Source: Odobenus rosmarus divergens (Eukaryota > Chordata > Mammalia > Carnivora > Odobenidae). From it: a stretch of 64,000 bases of DNA. Shown here piece after piece: positions 1 through 11,859 of the stretch. A program made the position numbers and the translations under genes. A model generated the notes under the pieces. The model searched no databases. It was not told where the DNA came from and worked only from the letters and a program-made list of their open reading frames with translations. The stretch lies in contig NW_004450582.1 of the NCBI RefSeq assembly GCF_000321225.1, forward strand, positions 1,312,039 through 1,376,038, in the 5' to 3' direction. Position 1 is the first letter of the stretch; each line of letters starts with the position of its first letter.

Positions 1-1495
1 TTAACTTGCTAGTTCAGATACACAGTGGCAGAGAGTTATTCTATCCTTTGTTATAGTGTACTCAACTCTCTATTATTAATAGTGATTGTTTTCTAGATCA
101 CGGAAGGGGGGAACTTGAGGGGAAGGAAGAAAGATAGGAAACTGAAATTACTGCTTTTCTGACTTTTGAAGTGGTTGAACTTTTTCACCCCCAAATGAAA
201 TCTAAGTAGAATGTAAACATATAAACTAGGGAATAGGGGTGGGAAGCCCATGGAACAGTTTTTAAATTATTATTATTATTATACAATAATTATTTGGCTA
301 TAATGTTACTTTTCCTACTTTTTCTTATTTTTTAATATATCAAAAATGGCCAATTGGTAGCATAGCTTAGGGGCCATTTTATTCATTGTCCCTCATCTCT
401 TCTGGAGTTGCTAAGAGATTGCAAATTACCTGTGATGACATGATACATTGTGTCCACAATTATAATGCTGGCCCTGCTGTGATTCCAGAGGACCCTGGTG
501 GGCCACTTGACAGGGAATGATGAACAAACATTTTTAGTTCCTTTCTGCTTTTTCTCTTGTAGAAATGAGTTAAGGAAATATGGAAAGGTAAATGAAGGAG
601 AAGAGGGAGTAAAATTAATAAGAAACAGTTAAGGTTATTTTATTACTGAAATGAATAAACTATTATCAGTACATTGTTCATATACCAAGTTTTATTGTAT
701 TATATATAGAAGTATTTTTAAAAATTATGTTAAATCTATTAATGGTCATTTAATGATTTAAAGGAAGTATTTGGTTCTTTGAGAAAGTTTTGTTTTTAAA
801 AAAACAGGACTCTTGGACCTGTTCTTACTATTAAAATAAGTTTATAGGGAATGAATTAATTAATTAGGAAGTGTTACTAGTCTTGTACTTAATCTACACC
901 TTCCCTTGCAATTTAGGAACTGGACAAAGCTTTCAGTGTCAATAAAAATTGACAGTCATAATTTTTTAATATGAATTAAAGACATTGCTTGAATTAGTGA
1001 AATCAACATATAATTTAAATTACCACTACGGAAATTATCTTCATTCTCCTTTAATTTTATAAAAAAAATGCTAATATTGATCTTTGTCCTAGTTCTTCCG
1101 TGGTGGAGATGCTAATTGACAAAGCAATATCCCTGTATATTTAATGGAGAAAGAACTCATAGATTTGCGTTCTAGATTTGGCTTAGTACCCACCAAACTT
1201 GTGGGTACTAAGTACCCATTTATTTATTTTTATTATGCATTATTTGCATAATTATTTTTGCATTATTTATTTGCATTATTTATTTTTGCCCTAGCCATAG
1301 TTTGCTCATTTTAATGGTGAGAACTCCGAAGTTTTTTTTTAGTTCTCATATTCTGTGTAATGTGATAAACTAACTACTCTTGAAATAATTTGTCAGAATG
1401 TTTTCTGGTAGGAATTACCTTGCCTAAATGTTTTAGTTCTGTTTTTAGCCTTTAGGAAGAGCTAGCTGAATGATAATTTGTCTTTCTTTTTATAG
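1..1495 (+). other. EPS8: EPS8 intron (partial), upstream of the SH3 exon
   Basis: AT-rich sequence with no coding signal I can support. It holds a short (TTA)n run near 268-282, TTTATT/GCATTATTT-rich repeats at about 1216-1290, and a perfect 12-bp stem hairpin at 1182-1212. It ends in a pyrimidine-rich tract and the acceptor AG at 1494-1495. Confidence 0.7.
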
Positions 1496-1604
1496 AAATT
1501 ATGATCCACTCAAAGCACAACCCAAGAAATATGCCAAATCCAAGTATGACTTTGTGGCAAGGAACAACAGTGAACTCTCAGTTCTAAAGGATGATATTTT
1601 AGAG
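1496..1604 (+). CDS. EPS8: EPS8 exon: start of the SH3 domain
   Basis: This exon encodes the linker and first half of the SH3 domain of EPS8, an adaptor and actin-capping/bundling protein that acts downstream of EGFR with ABI1 and SOS1 to activate Rac. The first base completes a codon; 36 codons follow, from NYDPLK to KDDILE. The segment YAKSKYDFVARNNSELSVLK has the ALYDY-type strand (YDFVARN) and the acidic RT-loop/diverging-turn residues typical of SH3 folds. The acceptor is tttttatag (AG at 1494-1495) and the donor GT begins at 1605, leaving phase 0. EPS8-type SH3 domains prefer PxxDY ligands rather than classical PxxP; this is family knowledge. Upstream exons with the PTB domain lie outside the window. 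The identification rests on the joined protein of this and the next five exons, which reads as EPS8 to its stop codon. Confidence 0.95.
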
Positions 1605-2306
1605 GTAATAGAATTTTACCTTTTTCATACTCTTAATAAAATGGATTTATTGTATTCCTCTTTTGGTATATATCTAAACCTTCTTCAAAGAAATATGGAA
1701 GTCAAGAAATTATTCTTCGGTGTTATTTTATCAAGGATAAGAGTATATTATAGATGCTTATATCTATTTAGGAGGGGGAGCTGCTTTATCTTATTTTTTT
1801 GTTTGTTGGGTTTTTCTGGGAGGGGGGTGGAGGACAGATGGGGATGTGGAGGACAGAGGTTGGATTTCTTGGCTTACTTTGTCCTCTTTCTGCTTCTGGG
1901 CTTTATTCATTTTGTAAGCAAGGCTAGTTATGTAGATGCATCATAATATTTTAATAAGAACACTGTTTTTTCTTCCTGTCCTAGTACCCTTGCACAAATA
2001 TACCCATCACTGAGTAAGCTGATGATTCTGGGAATAATCTACCATGACTCCCAAATCTCTTTCTTAGGTCATAACGGAGAATTCATCTTCTTTGATAAAT
2101 AATATAGGATAGTCACAATAGTTTTTGTGAAAAGTAATGGTTTTCATACTGTCCTTTCCTATTCAAAGGATGTAGACAAAAGACCTCTCCAAGCAAGTCA
2201 TCTTAGTCATCTATAAGTACTTCAGATAATGCGAATAAAAATTGAGTTTCTTTCATAGATTGGTTTTGGTATGAAATGATGCCTTTATCTTTTTGCATGA
2301 TAACAG
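1605..2306 (+). other. EPS8: EPS8 intron
   Basis: Intron between the two SH3 exons. It contains G-rich sequence around 1770-1860 and no repeat or gene that I can name. A 158-codon open frame beginning at 1470 merely reads through the SH3 exon into this intron. Confidence 0.8.
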
Positions 2307-2450
2307 ATCCTTGATGATAGAAAGCAGTGGTGGAAAGTTCGAAATGCAAGTGGAGACTCTGGATTTGTGCCAAATAACATTTTGGATATTGTGAGACCTC
2401 CAGAATCAGGATTAGGGCGTGCTGATCCACCTTACACGCATACCATACAG
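2307..2450 (+). CDS. EPS8: EPS8 exon: end of the SH3 domain
   Basis: Forty-eight codons, phase 0 at both ends, running from ILDDRKQWWKVRN through SGFVPNNILDIVRPP to PPYTHTIQ. The tandem Trp of QWWKV and the GFVPNNIL segment are the conserved SH3 ligand-groove residues: the Trp of the specificity pocket and the ALYDY-partner Pro/Asn. The acceptor is ataacag at 2300-2306 and the donor is gtattt from 2451. After the SH3 fold the sequence continues into the serine/proline-poor stretch PPESGLGRADPPY, which precedes the proline-rich linker. A cassette microexon candidate lies in the next intron. Confidence 0.96.
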
Positions 2451-3672
2451 GTATTTATGACTTTTTACCAAAATTTAACGTTTATAAGCTTTCATATTCA
2501 TCACTTTTCAATAGGATTTAAATACCTTTTGTGTATTCATCATTTTGAGACTTAATTTGTTGTACAATTTGTATAGTTTTTTTCCTAGGGTAATTGAGGG
2601 GCAATGCTAAAGATATAGGGAAGAATATGTTTTTTCTGATTTATTTCTTCAGAAAATTGCTCAAAATGTTTACCAGCAAGTGACTGTGTCTCTGATGCTA
2701 TTTTTTTCCCATCCTGCAATGCTCCCGACATGTGGAGAAGTAGTATTTCTGCCTCTTCACTCTTGCCCAGAGCCTTCCTATCCAGTGGCTTCCTCTGGAC
2801 AGACGATGGCACTGTGACAGTGGCTGGGGTGTCCAGCAGCTCATCTTCTCCATCCTTTGCTCTCATTCTCTTAAATGTTCTGCCACTGACTAACCTTAAA
2901 CTTGCACTCTTCTCACCTTACACTAACCCATGAGTATTCAGTTGGACTATAATATTTTTCCTATCTTGATTTTATGATTAACATACACTTAACAATATAG
3001 TGTAGATAGGTCAGGCTCTCTCTCCTTGGTCACGAGTAAGTTTTGAGTGATATGCCACATTTTCAGGACTTTGGTGACCCTGGGTATCTCATTCATCCTA
3101 TCATCTGAACTCACTATTAAACCCTTGGGATTTTTGACCTGTGATAGAATCTCTAGAGTCTGGTCTGCTAGCAGAGGCCGAATGGAGGGAAAATCTCAGG
3201 TATAGCCTGTGAACCTATGGTGGCTTTTATATCGGGCCCCCAGGAAGAATTATTTTAATTTTCAGAATCTTGAGCATAAGATCACAGCTGATGTTGTACC
3301 ATAAATTTGAGTAGAAGCTACATAGAATAAATATGCTGTGAAATAGTTAATTTTCGTGCCAGGTCTAGGCTTAGTAAGATACAGATTGTCCAAACCTAGA
3401 ATTGTGATCATACTCCCACTGCCATGACCATTCATTTAATTATTTTTGGCTCCTCATGGTGTTCAAGTTGAGTACAGGTCCTGTACTTATTTAGAGTGAC
3501 CTTTGGCCTTATTAGAATCCAAGAGTCAAGCAAACTTTTAAAATAAAGAATTTGTGTACAATTTATGTATCTTGATGACCTAAAGTGATGGCAGTGGAAA
3601 TTCTGTTTGTTTTGTCTGGTCTGATATGCATATGTATTATGTACTTAATTTATGTTCATCATTTGTCATTAG
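2451..3672 (+). other. EPS8: EPS8 intron, left of the microexon candidate
   Basis: Mostly unremarkable intron. On the - strand, 2585-2866 holds a 93-codon open frame of normal-looking composition (starts MRAKDGEDELLDTP) that I cannot assign. It may be a decayed retrocopy fragment. Confidence 0.6.
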
Positions 3673-3708
3673 CTGTTGATGCCAAAGAAGGAGTTTGAGT
3701 TATTCAAG
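3673..3708 (+). CDS. EPS8: Candidate EPS8 36-nt cassette microexon
   Basis: Exactly 36 bases, flanked by a consensus acceptor (tttgtcattag, AG at 3671-3672) and a donor (AAG|gtatgg, GT at 3709-3710). It reads in phase 0 as LLMPKKEFELFK. The exons on either side also join in phase 0, so inclusion would insert 12 residues between THTIQ and KQRMEY, just after the SH3 domain, without changing the frame. From memory, related EPS8-like proteins carry a similar MPKKEFELFK-type segment after their SH3 domain, which supports a real but skippable exon. The standard EPS8 protein joins the flanking exons directly. Tissue specificity cannot be told from sequence. Confidence 0.7.
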
Positions 3709-3928
3709 GTATGGTCTGCTCTATTTCCTGTGGATTTTTGAAGTGAATTTTCTTAGTCTGGATACCTTTTTCTTTCTTAACCTCTTTTCTGATTTTGAGA
3801 TGTAGTTACCTGACATAACATAGTCTCCTGCCTGGTTTATAAATGCCAGTTCTTTACATTCCTTCTTGTAGAGATTTAGACCAGATGCCTTAAGCAGTGT
3901 TAAAGAGTATATGCTTGAAATATATGCC

Positions 3929-3966
3929 TAAAACGGTGATAGAGTATTAAAACGGTGATAGAGTAT
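3929..3966. repeat. 19-bp perfect tandem duplication
   Basis: The unit TAAAACGGTGATAGAGTAT occurs twice head to tail, at 3929-3947 and 3948-3966, with no mismatch. Confidence 0.9.
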
Positions 3967-4111
3967 ATACCCTTTGAACTTATGGAATGTTTTTAACAGT
4001 TACCTTGTGAGAAGCTGTAAGAAACACTGTTCACAAAGGTTATCCCTGGATGCTGCATATGATCGGGAGCCAAGAGTTTATACTTTAGAGTTAAAAACAA
4101 TTACTCAAGTT

Positions 4112-4146
4112 TGTGTGTGTGTGTGTGTGTGCGCGCACGTGCACGG
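4112..4146. repeat. (GT)n microsatellite running into GCGCGCACGTGCAC
   Basis: An alternating purine-pyrimidine tract: GT dinucleotides followed by GCGCGCACGTGCAC. This is the composition favoured by left-handed Z-DNA, and the length is likely polymorphic. Confidence 0.85.
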
Positions 4147-4658
4147 TTGCCAGGAATAAGCAAATCCAATACAATACCTAAAACTTGTAAATAGTATCAA
4201 TTCTAAGTATTTTCTCCCACCTGAGATTTCCTAATGAATTTAGCCTCTTTTACCTTTGCCTATTTATGTGCAGTCTTGTCTTTATCTTCAATTCTGACTC
4301 TTGGCCTGAGCCATCAGTTGATGTTTCTGTTTAGTGGTTGCTTCTGTTTAAACCTGAAGTGAAACTATTAATCCATATCCTAGGTAAGGAGAGTACTTTT
4401 TGAGAGCATAAAAATCTATCCCTCTTTTCTTGAACAGAGCCTCATCTTATATTTTTGTCAACTTTGGCACAACCAAGAAATTTTTTAAGTGCTCACAAGT
4501 TTCAGGAGTTTGTTTTGCTACTTTATGTAAATAGAAATGTGTGGGTATTGCCTGCTTGGGCTGTTTCCTTTTAAACTTTTCAACACTATCTGACTGTCTG
4601 CTAAAAATTTCTGGATGCAACTCTGAATACAGTATGCATGTGGAAACATTATAGAAGG

Positions 4659-4700
4659 TGTGTGTCTGTGTGTGTGTGTGTGTGTGTGTATGTGTGTGTT
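4659..4700. repeat. (TG)n microsatellite
   Basis: Interrupted TG repeat within the same EPS8 intron. Confidence 0.85.
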
Positions 4701-5524
4701 TAGGTTAAGAGCCCTACTTTAAAAGATTTTATTAAAAGCAGTTTATTTTTTAAGAGCTCCTGAAAACTTTGGGCTGAGCCCAACAAAACCACCAAAATCT
4801 TGTAAAATTTTAATAAGTAGGCTTGACAATCTGCTAACTGGCATAAATCCTACTCTAAAAGAATTCCTCTTCTCAAAGCATTTGTAACAAACACACACAC
4901 AATGACTAGATAAAGTAAGCTGGAAAAGAAGAGCATCCTTGGAAATATATGCCAGTCACTTTATATCTGTAATAACAGCGTTAGCAGTTACCTTTATCTA
5001 AAATATCTAAAGAAAACTCTGTAGCTTATTTTGAGATGATAATTAAAGGTACCCCCATATTTATGTAGATTCCAGTGATCCTAACCCCCTAGCCTTAGAG
5101 AACTCCACTGGATTACAAACAAACCAACAAGTAATTCTGTGTCTTACTCATCTCTTCATTCATTCACCTCCCAAATTTTTATTGAGTGCCAGGATCGTGC
5201 ATTTGATGAAAAGGAAGACAGCCTAGCACTGAGCAGATCCTCCAGAATAGCCTGCAACCCATCTGCCACGGCTTTGCTCCTTTGTGCTTGGAGTGTGACG
5301 AACGGTGACCCTCTCTCTCCTCAGAAATGGATGACATACTTTTCCCCTGGTATCTTCTATTCATTGAGATAAAAATTTTGAAGGAATTAAAGGAAACTAC
5401 TTCTTGCAAAAACATTTTAGATCCCCGTACTGTGCTGCAGAAAGATCCGTAGTGACGAATTGCTTCAGATCCCTTCACATGCAGATAGCAACGGTATTAC
5501 CTCCCAAGTAGCAAGTGCCGGTAG

Positions 5525-5722
5525 TCACTGCTCACGCTGTGGGCCACACATTGCTTAAGGACTTCACAAATATTCATTTAATTCCCACAACAAGTGTTAG
5601 GAAGTTAGGCACATTTTATATATGAAGAAACTGAGGTATGGAATAGTAAGTCACCCATAGTTACACAGCTGCTTGAAGCCAGGATTGGGAACCCAGAACC
5701 CTGGATTCAGAGCCCATGGGGA
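5525..5722 (-). repeat. MIR SINE, antisense
   Basis: The reverse complement shows the MIR core pattern: GGATTCAGAGCCC, a degenerate AGCTGTGTAACTATGGGTGACTTA, then CCTCAGTTTCTTCAT. It is heavily diverged, as expected for an ancient mammalian element. Confidence 0.75.
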
Positions 5723-6924
5723 ATTGGGCTTAGAAAAGAGTGTTTTCCCATTTTGTATTTACATATGGTTTTCACTACATGAATCCTTCAGGGACATTTT
5801 CTCAAAATAGTTTTACCATGCATTGTACTGTGATAAAAGTTAATCTGATAGTTAACCATCCTCAGAATGGGATTTCTGCCTTACCCATCAGTTCCTTGGA
5901 TTTCATCAATTCTTTCATTTTTTTTCATCATTTAGGAAAACATTCCAAGTTACATAATTCACTTAGAAAGTAGATATTTTGTGAATGGTGGGAATAAGGG
6001 AATTAGCTGTAAACTGTTCCATGTAGCATCTATAAGTCACCAATGTTTTGAAAATGCACAGAGTCGTGACTCTGCCTTTTTCATAGCCCCGTGTTTCCTG
6101 CGAGGACTAATGGCAGTCCCGGGGGGCGGGGGCGGTGCAGCACTTGTCTGTTGTTCACACACTTTGGGTTAGAGATTCTCTTCTGATAGCAGGGCTGCTA
6201 GTACCTGGCAACAGAAGTTAATAGGTGTTGAATTGCCACCTGATGTCCCTGAGAGTCTAGGTTATTTAATATCCTCACATTTGGAGTGATTTTTAACAGC
6301 TCTGTAAAGACTGCCATTCCCACCGAATGTGTTTCCCCCATGGGTTCCACAAAATTTTAAAAATAAAAGGGAGGCAGGTAATGAAGAATTTATGAAAGGT
6401 ATGGAACACTAAAAAAGATTTAGCGAAATCACAGGGAAAAGGAAGTAGGTGCTTGTGAGAGATTATGGAGAAATGAAGATAAACGACATACGTGTTGATA
6501 AACATTTTGTTGTAGAGCATTCTAGGACTTCGTTGTATTCTAGCTTGGCAACAGATGGATATCCAGGGTGCTTTCTCCCCATCTGGAATCTACTTGCCAC
6601 CTAAAGTTTCCTGAGACTTCTTTTGACTTGATTCCCAGACCTCTGGCACTGTGACTCTTCATGTACTCACATTACCTTCTTGCCCATATAGATTCTCTTG
6701 CTGTATGAAAGCAGAAACTAACCCCTCCCTGCTATTATTTCTGGTGTACTCAAAGGCTTGACTAAAGTCTTTCATTTATTATTTATTATTAAGTCTGTGT
6801 GCTTATTATTATTATAGACTCTTACTCTACCAAGGTGCAAATAATTATGATTATTTGGTCACTACGGTCCCGTGAATTAAACAAAGTTTCCTGTCTTCTC
6901 CATTTCCTAGCAAGAGATACTGTG

Positions 6925-7085
6925 ATAGTATGGAAAAAGCCCCAATCTAGATATTGATAGTCTGGGATTCTAGCCCTGGTTCTGTCACTAATGAGCTGTG
7001 TGACCTTAAAGAAAGCATTTTATTTTTCTGTGCTCCAGTTTGCTCAGCTGTGAAACGGAGGGGGTTGTCAACTTTAATGATCTCC
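6925..7085 (+). repeat. MIR SINE
   Basis: Shows the MIR core TCTGGGATTCTAGCCCTGGTTC, GAGCTGTGTGACCTTAAAG and TCAGCTGTGAAACGGAG in order. Confidence 0.8.
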
Positions 7086-10000
7086 ACACTCCAGTCTAGA
7101 TATAAACAGTTGGTATTTTTCTCTATGCATGTTTAAATAGCCCTAGATTAGAAATGGAAATATTTCCTGTGGGTGACTTTTAAACCACTAGTGGTACTAA
7201 TTTCACCCCATGTTATGAATGCTCTGTTTTTCAAGCTCAGTCCCGATATTCAGATACTGCTAGACAGACAGTGACCATTTTACTAAGAATTTTTCATATT
7301 CATTCCAGCAGACCAACTTCCTGATAATATTCAGTTCTTTAAAATGTGTTTTTTAAAATTAATCTCCGAACATTCTATTTATCTATTAATTAGAGGCATG
7401 GTTTTTAGATAAGCATGCTTACTTTTTACTTTGCCTTATGTGTTGACATTTTCCCAAGTATTTCTTGTAATGATTTGAATAGTCTTCTCCCTCTCTCTCT
7501 GTTGTGTGCTCTCTCTATATATATATATAATCTATTATATAGATACAGATGACCACATATGATTACTATTTATATATAGTAATGACTGCCCAACTTGCAC
7601 ATGTGCAGAATTATAAACTTTTGTTTGTTTACACTGCTTACAAGTTTAAACCTAAAGCTCACTAAATGATATATATTTCCTTTTGTAAAGTCAGCTTTTA
7701 AAGAGGGATTAGCCTTATATTTAATCTGCTCTAATTGTATTCTTTATAAGTTGTAAGAATAAGATGAACCTATCTTAATATTTTAAAAACACAGTACGCT
7801 GACATCCAAATAATTACTGAAATACTCTATACTCGTCATACTGTAGCATGATTCTCTATAATTAGTTTCCATGGCTGGATAAGAATGATGGAAGTTAATT
7901 ATATATTTACAAGCACCTTCACTGGTTGATTGGTGGGCAGGTAATTTTACTGTCAAAAAACTAATTTGCTCATGTGTTCTGATATTTGATGTGAATTATA
8001 ATTGATATTATTTTAGTTCCATCTCCTGTGTTAATTTTCTCATTTGATTTGATTTGCTCCATTTTCCTAATAGCAATTACTTGGCGAGCTGTCAGAGGTA
8101 ACCCACATTTGTTCCCTCATGGCACTTCTGTTTATTACCATTTTTTGGATTCAATTTCTGGACTTAACACCCTCCAAATGTTCCAGCTGTGCCTTTTTTT
8201 TCCCCCCACTGCAGAGTTCCAAAGAAACCAAATTTAGAGGAAAAATGTATAGGTTAAAATTTTAAGAACAGATCCATTTCAATGGCTTTGTTGGGCTTGC
8301 TTGCATAACTTCCCCTCTGAAGCAGTATCTTGCATGAATCAGGAGCTTATCTCTAAATAACTTTCTTTAATCCTAGAGAATTTCAGCTTTAGTGGCTAAA
8401 GAAAAGTGACTCATTCTGCCTTAATTATCAGGAAGAAAGATTTGCCATGGGGTCTAGTAATTCTGACTCCTTTCAGAAAAACAGAAGACTAAGAGAAAGA
8501 GATTTTGTTTTAAACGGAACTTTAAATATATTTCTGGGACATAAAAGGCAAGAGTTAAGAGGGCGACAGTCCCTGTACAGAAGTTGGTCCACATCAAGGT
8601 GACCAGTCATGTTGGCTTGCTCAAGGACGTGGGACTTTCAGTGCTAATACTGGGAAAGTCCTGGGCAAATGAAGAAGAGTTTGGTCAAGATTTTTGGGGG
8701 GCAGGACTTAGAGCTTCTGCACTTGGTTCAAGAGAAGAAAATTCAGTGTAGTTCTGCTCTACCGGACTTCCCATATATTGAGGAGCCATCGATTTGGATC
8801 TACCTCCAACCAAAAATAACCAAGAGACAAATAATGAAGGGAGGAGCAGTAAGTGGGTGGTAGGTAAGGGGGAGTGAAGGAGATTGGAAGGGACATAGAG
8901 AAGTGATTTCAAGAGTCAATACTGAGCCTCCGGTTCCTCCGCACCAAGAATGACGAATCGGTTTCCACAGAAAAGCTGTCTTGGTTGCTGTTTCAGGGCA
9001 GGTTCTAATGATTTGAAGAAACACTTTCCCCCCTTTTCATTCCATGGATTGGAAACATGAGGCAGGAAGAAAGGACCAAGAAAAGGGGAAAATATGCAAG
9101 TAAATTCATGACAAGTTTTCATATGGTTTCTTTTTAATCAAATATGTATGTTTTAAGCCTCTTATTCTGTTAGGTTATATAGATAAAGTTGCATGATACA
9201 GCAACACCAGATGAGTGAGATGAAGCACAAGATTTGGTGAGTCTGTCTTCAGGCTCAGTGGCGACAGTCACACACAGCATATCCCATTTTTCGCAGTGTT
9301 ATTTGATGGATAGCAAAACACTAGCCGCTCTTGTTTTTATGAAAGCAGGAAATTTGAATCATATCTTGGAGTGCAGGGCTGATAACATTTTTTGTTTGTT
9401 TGTTTAACCTTTAAAAACAGTAACTTAAACTGACACTTTTGAGATCTTAATGTGGGAATTCACTAACCCTTCATGAAATTATATGCAGAGGATATTCTTG
9501 TCAAGGGAACATTGCATTATACATTAATCAGATGACTTTGGTGTGTGCTAAGTATATCATCTTGGTGATATTTGCTGTATTTTGGTTGCTTTTAAATATC
9601 TTATTGGCCCAAATATAGGAATGTTGTTTTATGGGAAATAATAATAATAAAAGTCTATTATTGAACATATTAGGAATGTTTTTAGGCCTCCAGTGCCGAG
9701 AGGGTCCGCAGGCTCTGTTTCTGCCCCATCTAACTTCAGGGAGAGCTCTTAGCAGTCTTCCCCTCTATTTCTTCCCCTTTCTGTCCTCCTCTCTCCAGTA
9801 TCTGCCTCTCTCCCATATCTAGCAGCATTACAGACCCTTCCTTCACTTCTGTTTTCCTGTCTGCTTCATACCCTTCCCACTTTTTTCACCCACGGGCAGG
9901 TGAGTGGTAGTTTTTAAAGAAACAGCAGAGAAGAACCAGGGTTTCTTCCCACACCGGTTTCCACAGGTGTTACTCATTTGCTGTGAAGGCAGCTATGATG

Positions 10001-10449
10001 ATGGTGTGATTTTTGGTTGTTTTTTTGTTTTGTTTTTGAGTAATGATTTAATTTTAAAATGGTGTGCGTGTTGTGTTATGTTTTTCATCTCTGTGGAAAT
10101 TGGGGAGGTTTCTTCTAAAATCAATGTCACCTTATATTTGGGCCAATTTAGGAATTAAAAGTAAATACTGTTCTAACCAAAGGACCAGATTACCAAAAGG
10201 CCTGCTAATTTTGAATTTTGGCATAATTAAAATTGTGCCAGTGCAGTATCTAAACTTTACCTAAATTATAAGTCAGTGTTCTGTATTTTTGATTCTACCA
10301 AAAAACACCAAAAACAAAAAACAACCAAAAACTGCCTTTTGAGAATTTGGAACTTATTATAATGCAATTATCTATCAGTTAAAATTATTTTGTTTAAAGT
10401 TTTAACTCTTCTGTGGAGTTTAATAGGGAATATACAAAAATACAGTTTT

Positions 10450-10651
10450 GTTTTGTTTTTAAAGATTATTTTATTTATTTATTTGAGAGGGAGAGAATGA
10501 GAGATAGAGAGCACGAGAGGGAAGAGGGTCAGAGGGAGAAGCAGACTCCCTGCTGAGCAGGGAGCCCAATGCGGGACTCGATCCCGGGACTCCAGGATCA
10601 TGACCTGAGCCGAAGGCAGTCGCTTAACCAACTGAGCCACCCAGGCGCCCC
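10450..10651 (-). mobile_element. CAN-SINE (tRNA-Lys-derived), antisense
   Basis: The complement of the GGGGCGCCTGGGTGGCTCAG head lies at the right end and a T-rich tail complement at the left. It is flanked by a perfect 14-bp target-site duplication AAAAATACAGTTTT (10,436-10,449 and 10,652-10,665), so the copy is fairly young. It is antisense to EPS8. Confidence 0.95.
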
Positions 10652-11479
10652 AAAAATACAGTTTTCTAATAGCCTAACGATCGTGATTTAAAAATTACTG
10701 AGAGTTATTGTGTATTTTAACACATTCACCTTCCTAAATACAAATTCCCACATGAACTTTTTAAAATACATGTTTTCGAGTAGCAGTCACAAACATTTAA
10801 AGACCATACCATTACCCTCACCACCACCTACCCTATTTAACAAGGCATTCCTATTTAACAAGGAAAGTTTCTGATTTTTATAAGTTAACATCAAGATGAT
10901 GGCAGAAAGTGTTATGAGTTGAAAAAATAGCATTTAAAAATTACTTATTTATTTTAAAACATAGTCCTTTTATCTACTGAGATGTTACCCTTTTTCTTAA
11001 CAAACTACGTGGAAAAAGCATAATTAAACATTATTTAATCTAGCATACTTTAAAACTAAGGAGTAAATAATGCTTTATGTTACTGATACTTAAACTTCCA
11101 GTGCAATTAGAGGTTAATATTGATGGAAATTATAAAATAATCAGAAATCTTTTGACTTAACCCTGGTCTTGTGTGATTCCAATTTCAAATTTTGTTTATT
11201 TTTTTGACATTTATTACTGTTTTTAATACTACTATTTGCTATTGGTATGTCTTTTTGACCTCTTAATTTACATTTTGAGTTTGAACAAATATGTAGACTA
11301 CTTAAAAGATGATTTTTAATGATCATTGTATCATATAAGATTGGAGGCGTGGATTTGTTATGGATTTGCAGGTAAGTTTACAAATAAATAGCCAACAATG
11401 TCCTGTCAAGTATGCACTGTTTTCCTAGCTTACGTTTTATATTTTTGCAATTTCAAATTAGTTATTTGTCTTTTTATAG

Positions 11480-11702
11480 AAACAAAGGATGGAGTATGGT
11501 CCCAGACCAGCTGATACTCCCTCTGCGCCATCACCTCCTCCAACACCAGCTCCTGTTCCTGTCCCACTTCCTCCTTCTACCCCAGCACCTGTTTCTTTGC
11601 CAAAGGTCCCGGCAAATGTAACCCGTCAGAACAGCAGCTCCGGTGACAGCGGTGGCGGTATTGTGCGAGATAACCAGAGACACAAACAACTTTCCGTGGA
11701 CC
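11480..11702 (+). CDS. EPS8: EPS8 exon: proline-rich linker
   Basis: Seventy-four codons plus one base, beginning KQRMEYGPRPADTP and ending HKQLSVD plus the first base of an Arg codon. The centre is a dense run of Pro, Ala, Val and Ser (residues 14-44 of the exon), a flexible linker expected to bind SH3 or EVH1-type partners; EPS8 is known to bind IRSp53 through this part. The Ser-rich stretch NSSSGDSGGG follows. The acceptor is tttttatag at 11,471-11,479 and the donor is the strong GTAAGT from 11,703. The open frame runs past the donor, but the protein match to EPS8 stops there and resumes at 18,373 in the right phase. Confidence 0.95.
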
Positions 11703-11859
11703 GTAAGTTTCCCAGGGAGGCAACAATGTGCAGTTTCTTCTGTGAATTAAAAGCACTGCTAAGTAAAATATTGTTAGTTCTACTGGTATTAAACATTATG
11801 GCATCTTCTTCATAGGATGATTGTGAGAATTTAATGAGGTATAATACATAGAAATCATT

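Larger units (their letters stand above)
3709..11479 (+). other. EPS8: EPS8 large intron
   Basis: A 7.8 kb intron. It holds a 19-bp tandem duplication (3929-3966), (GT)n tracts near 4112 and 4659, antisense and sense MIR copies at about 5525-5722 and 6925-7085, an (AT)n patch near 7517, and a CAN-SINE at 10,450-10,651. The remainder shows no gene. Confidence 0.7.

Noticed and set aside
1470..1946. 158-codon frame taken as a single gene
   Set aside because: Only 1,496-1,604 matches EPS8 and is bounded by splice sites; the rest is intron read-through.
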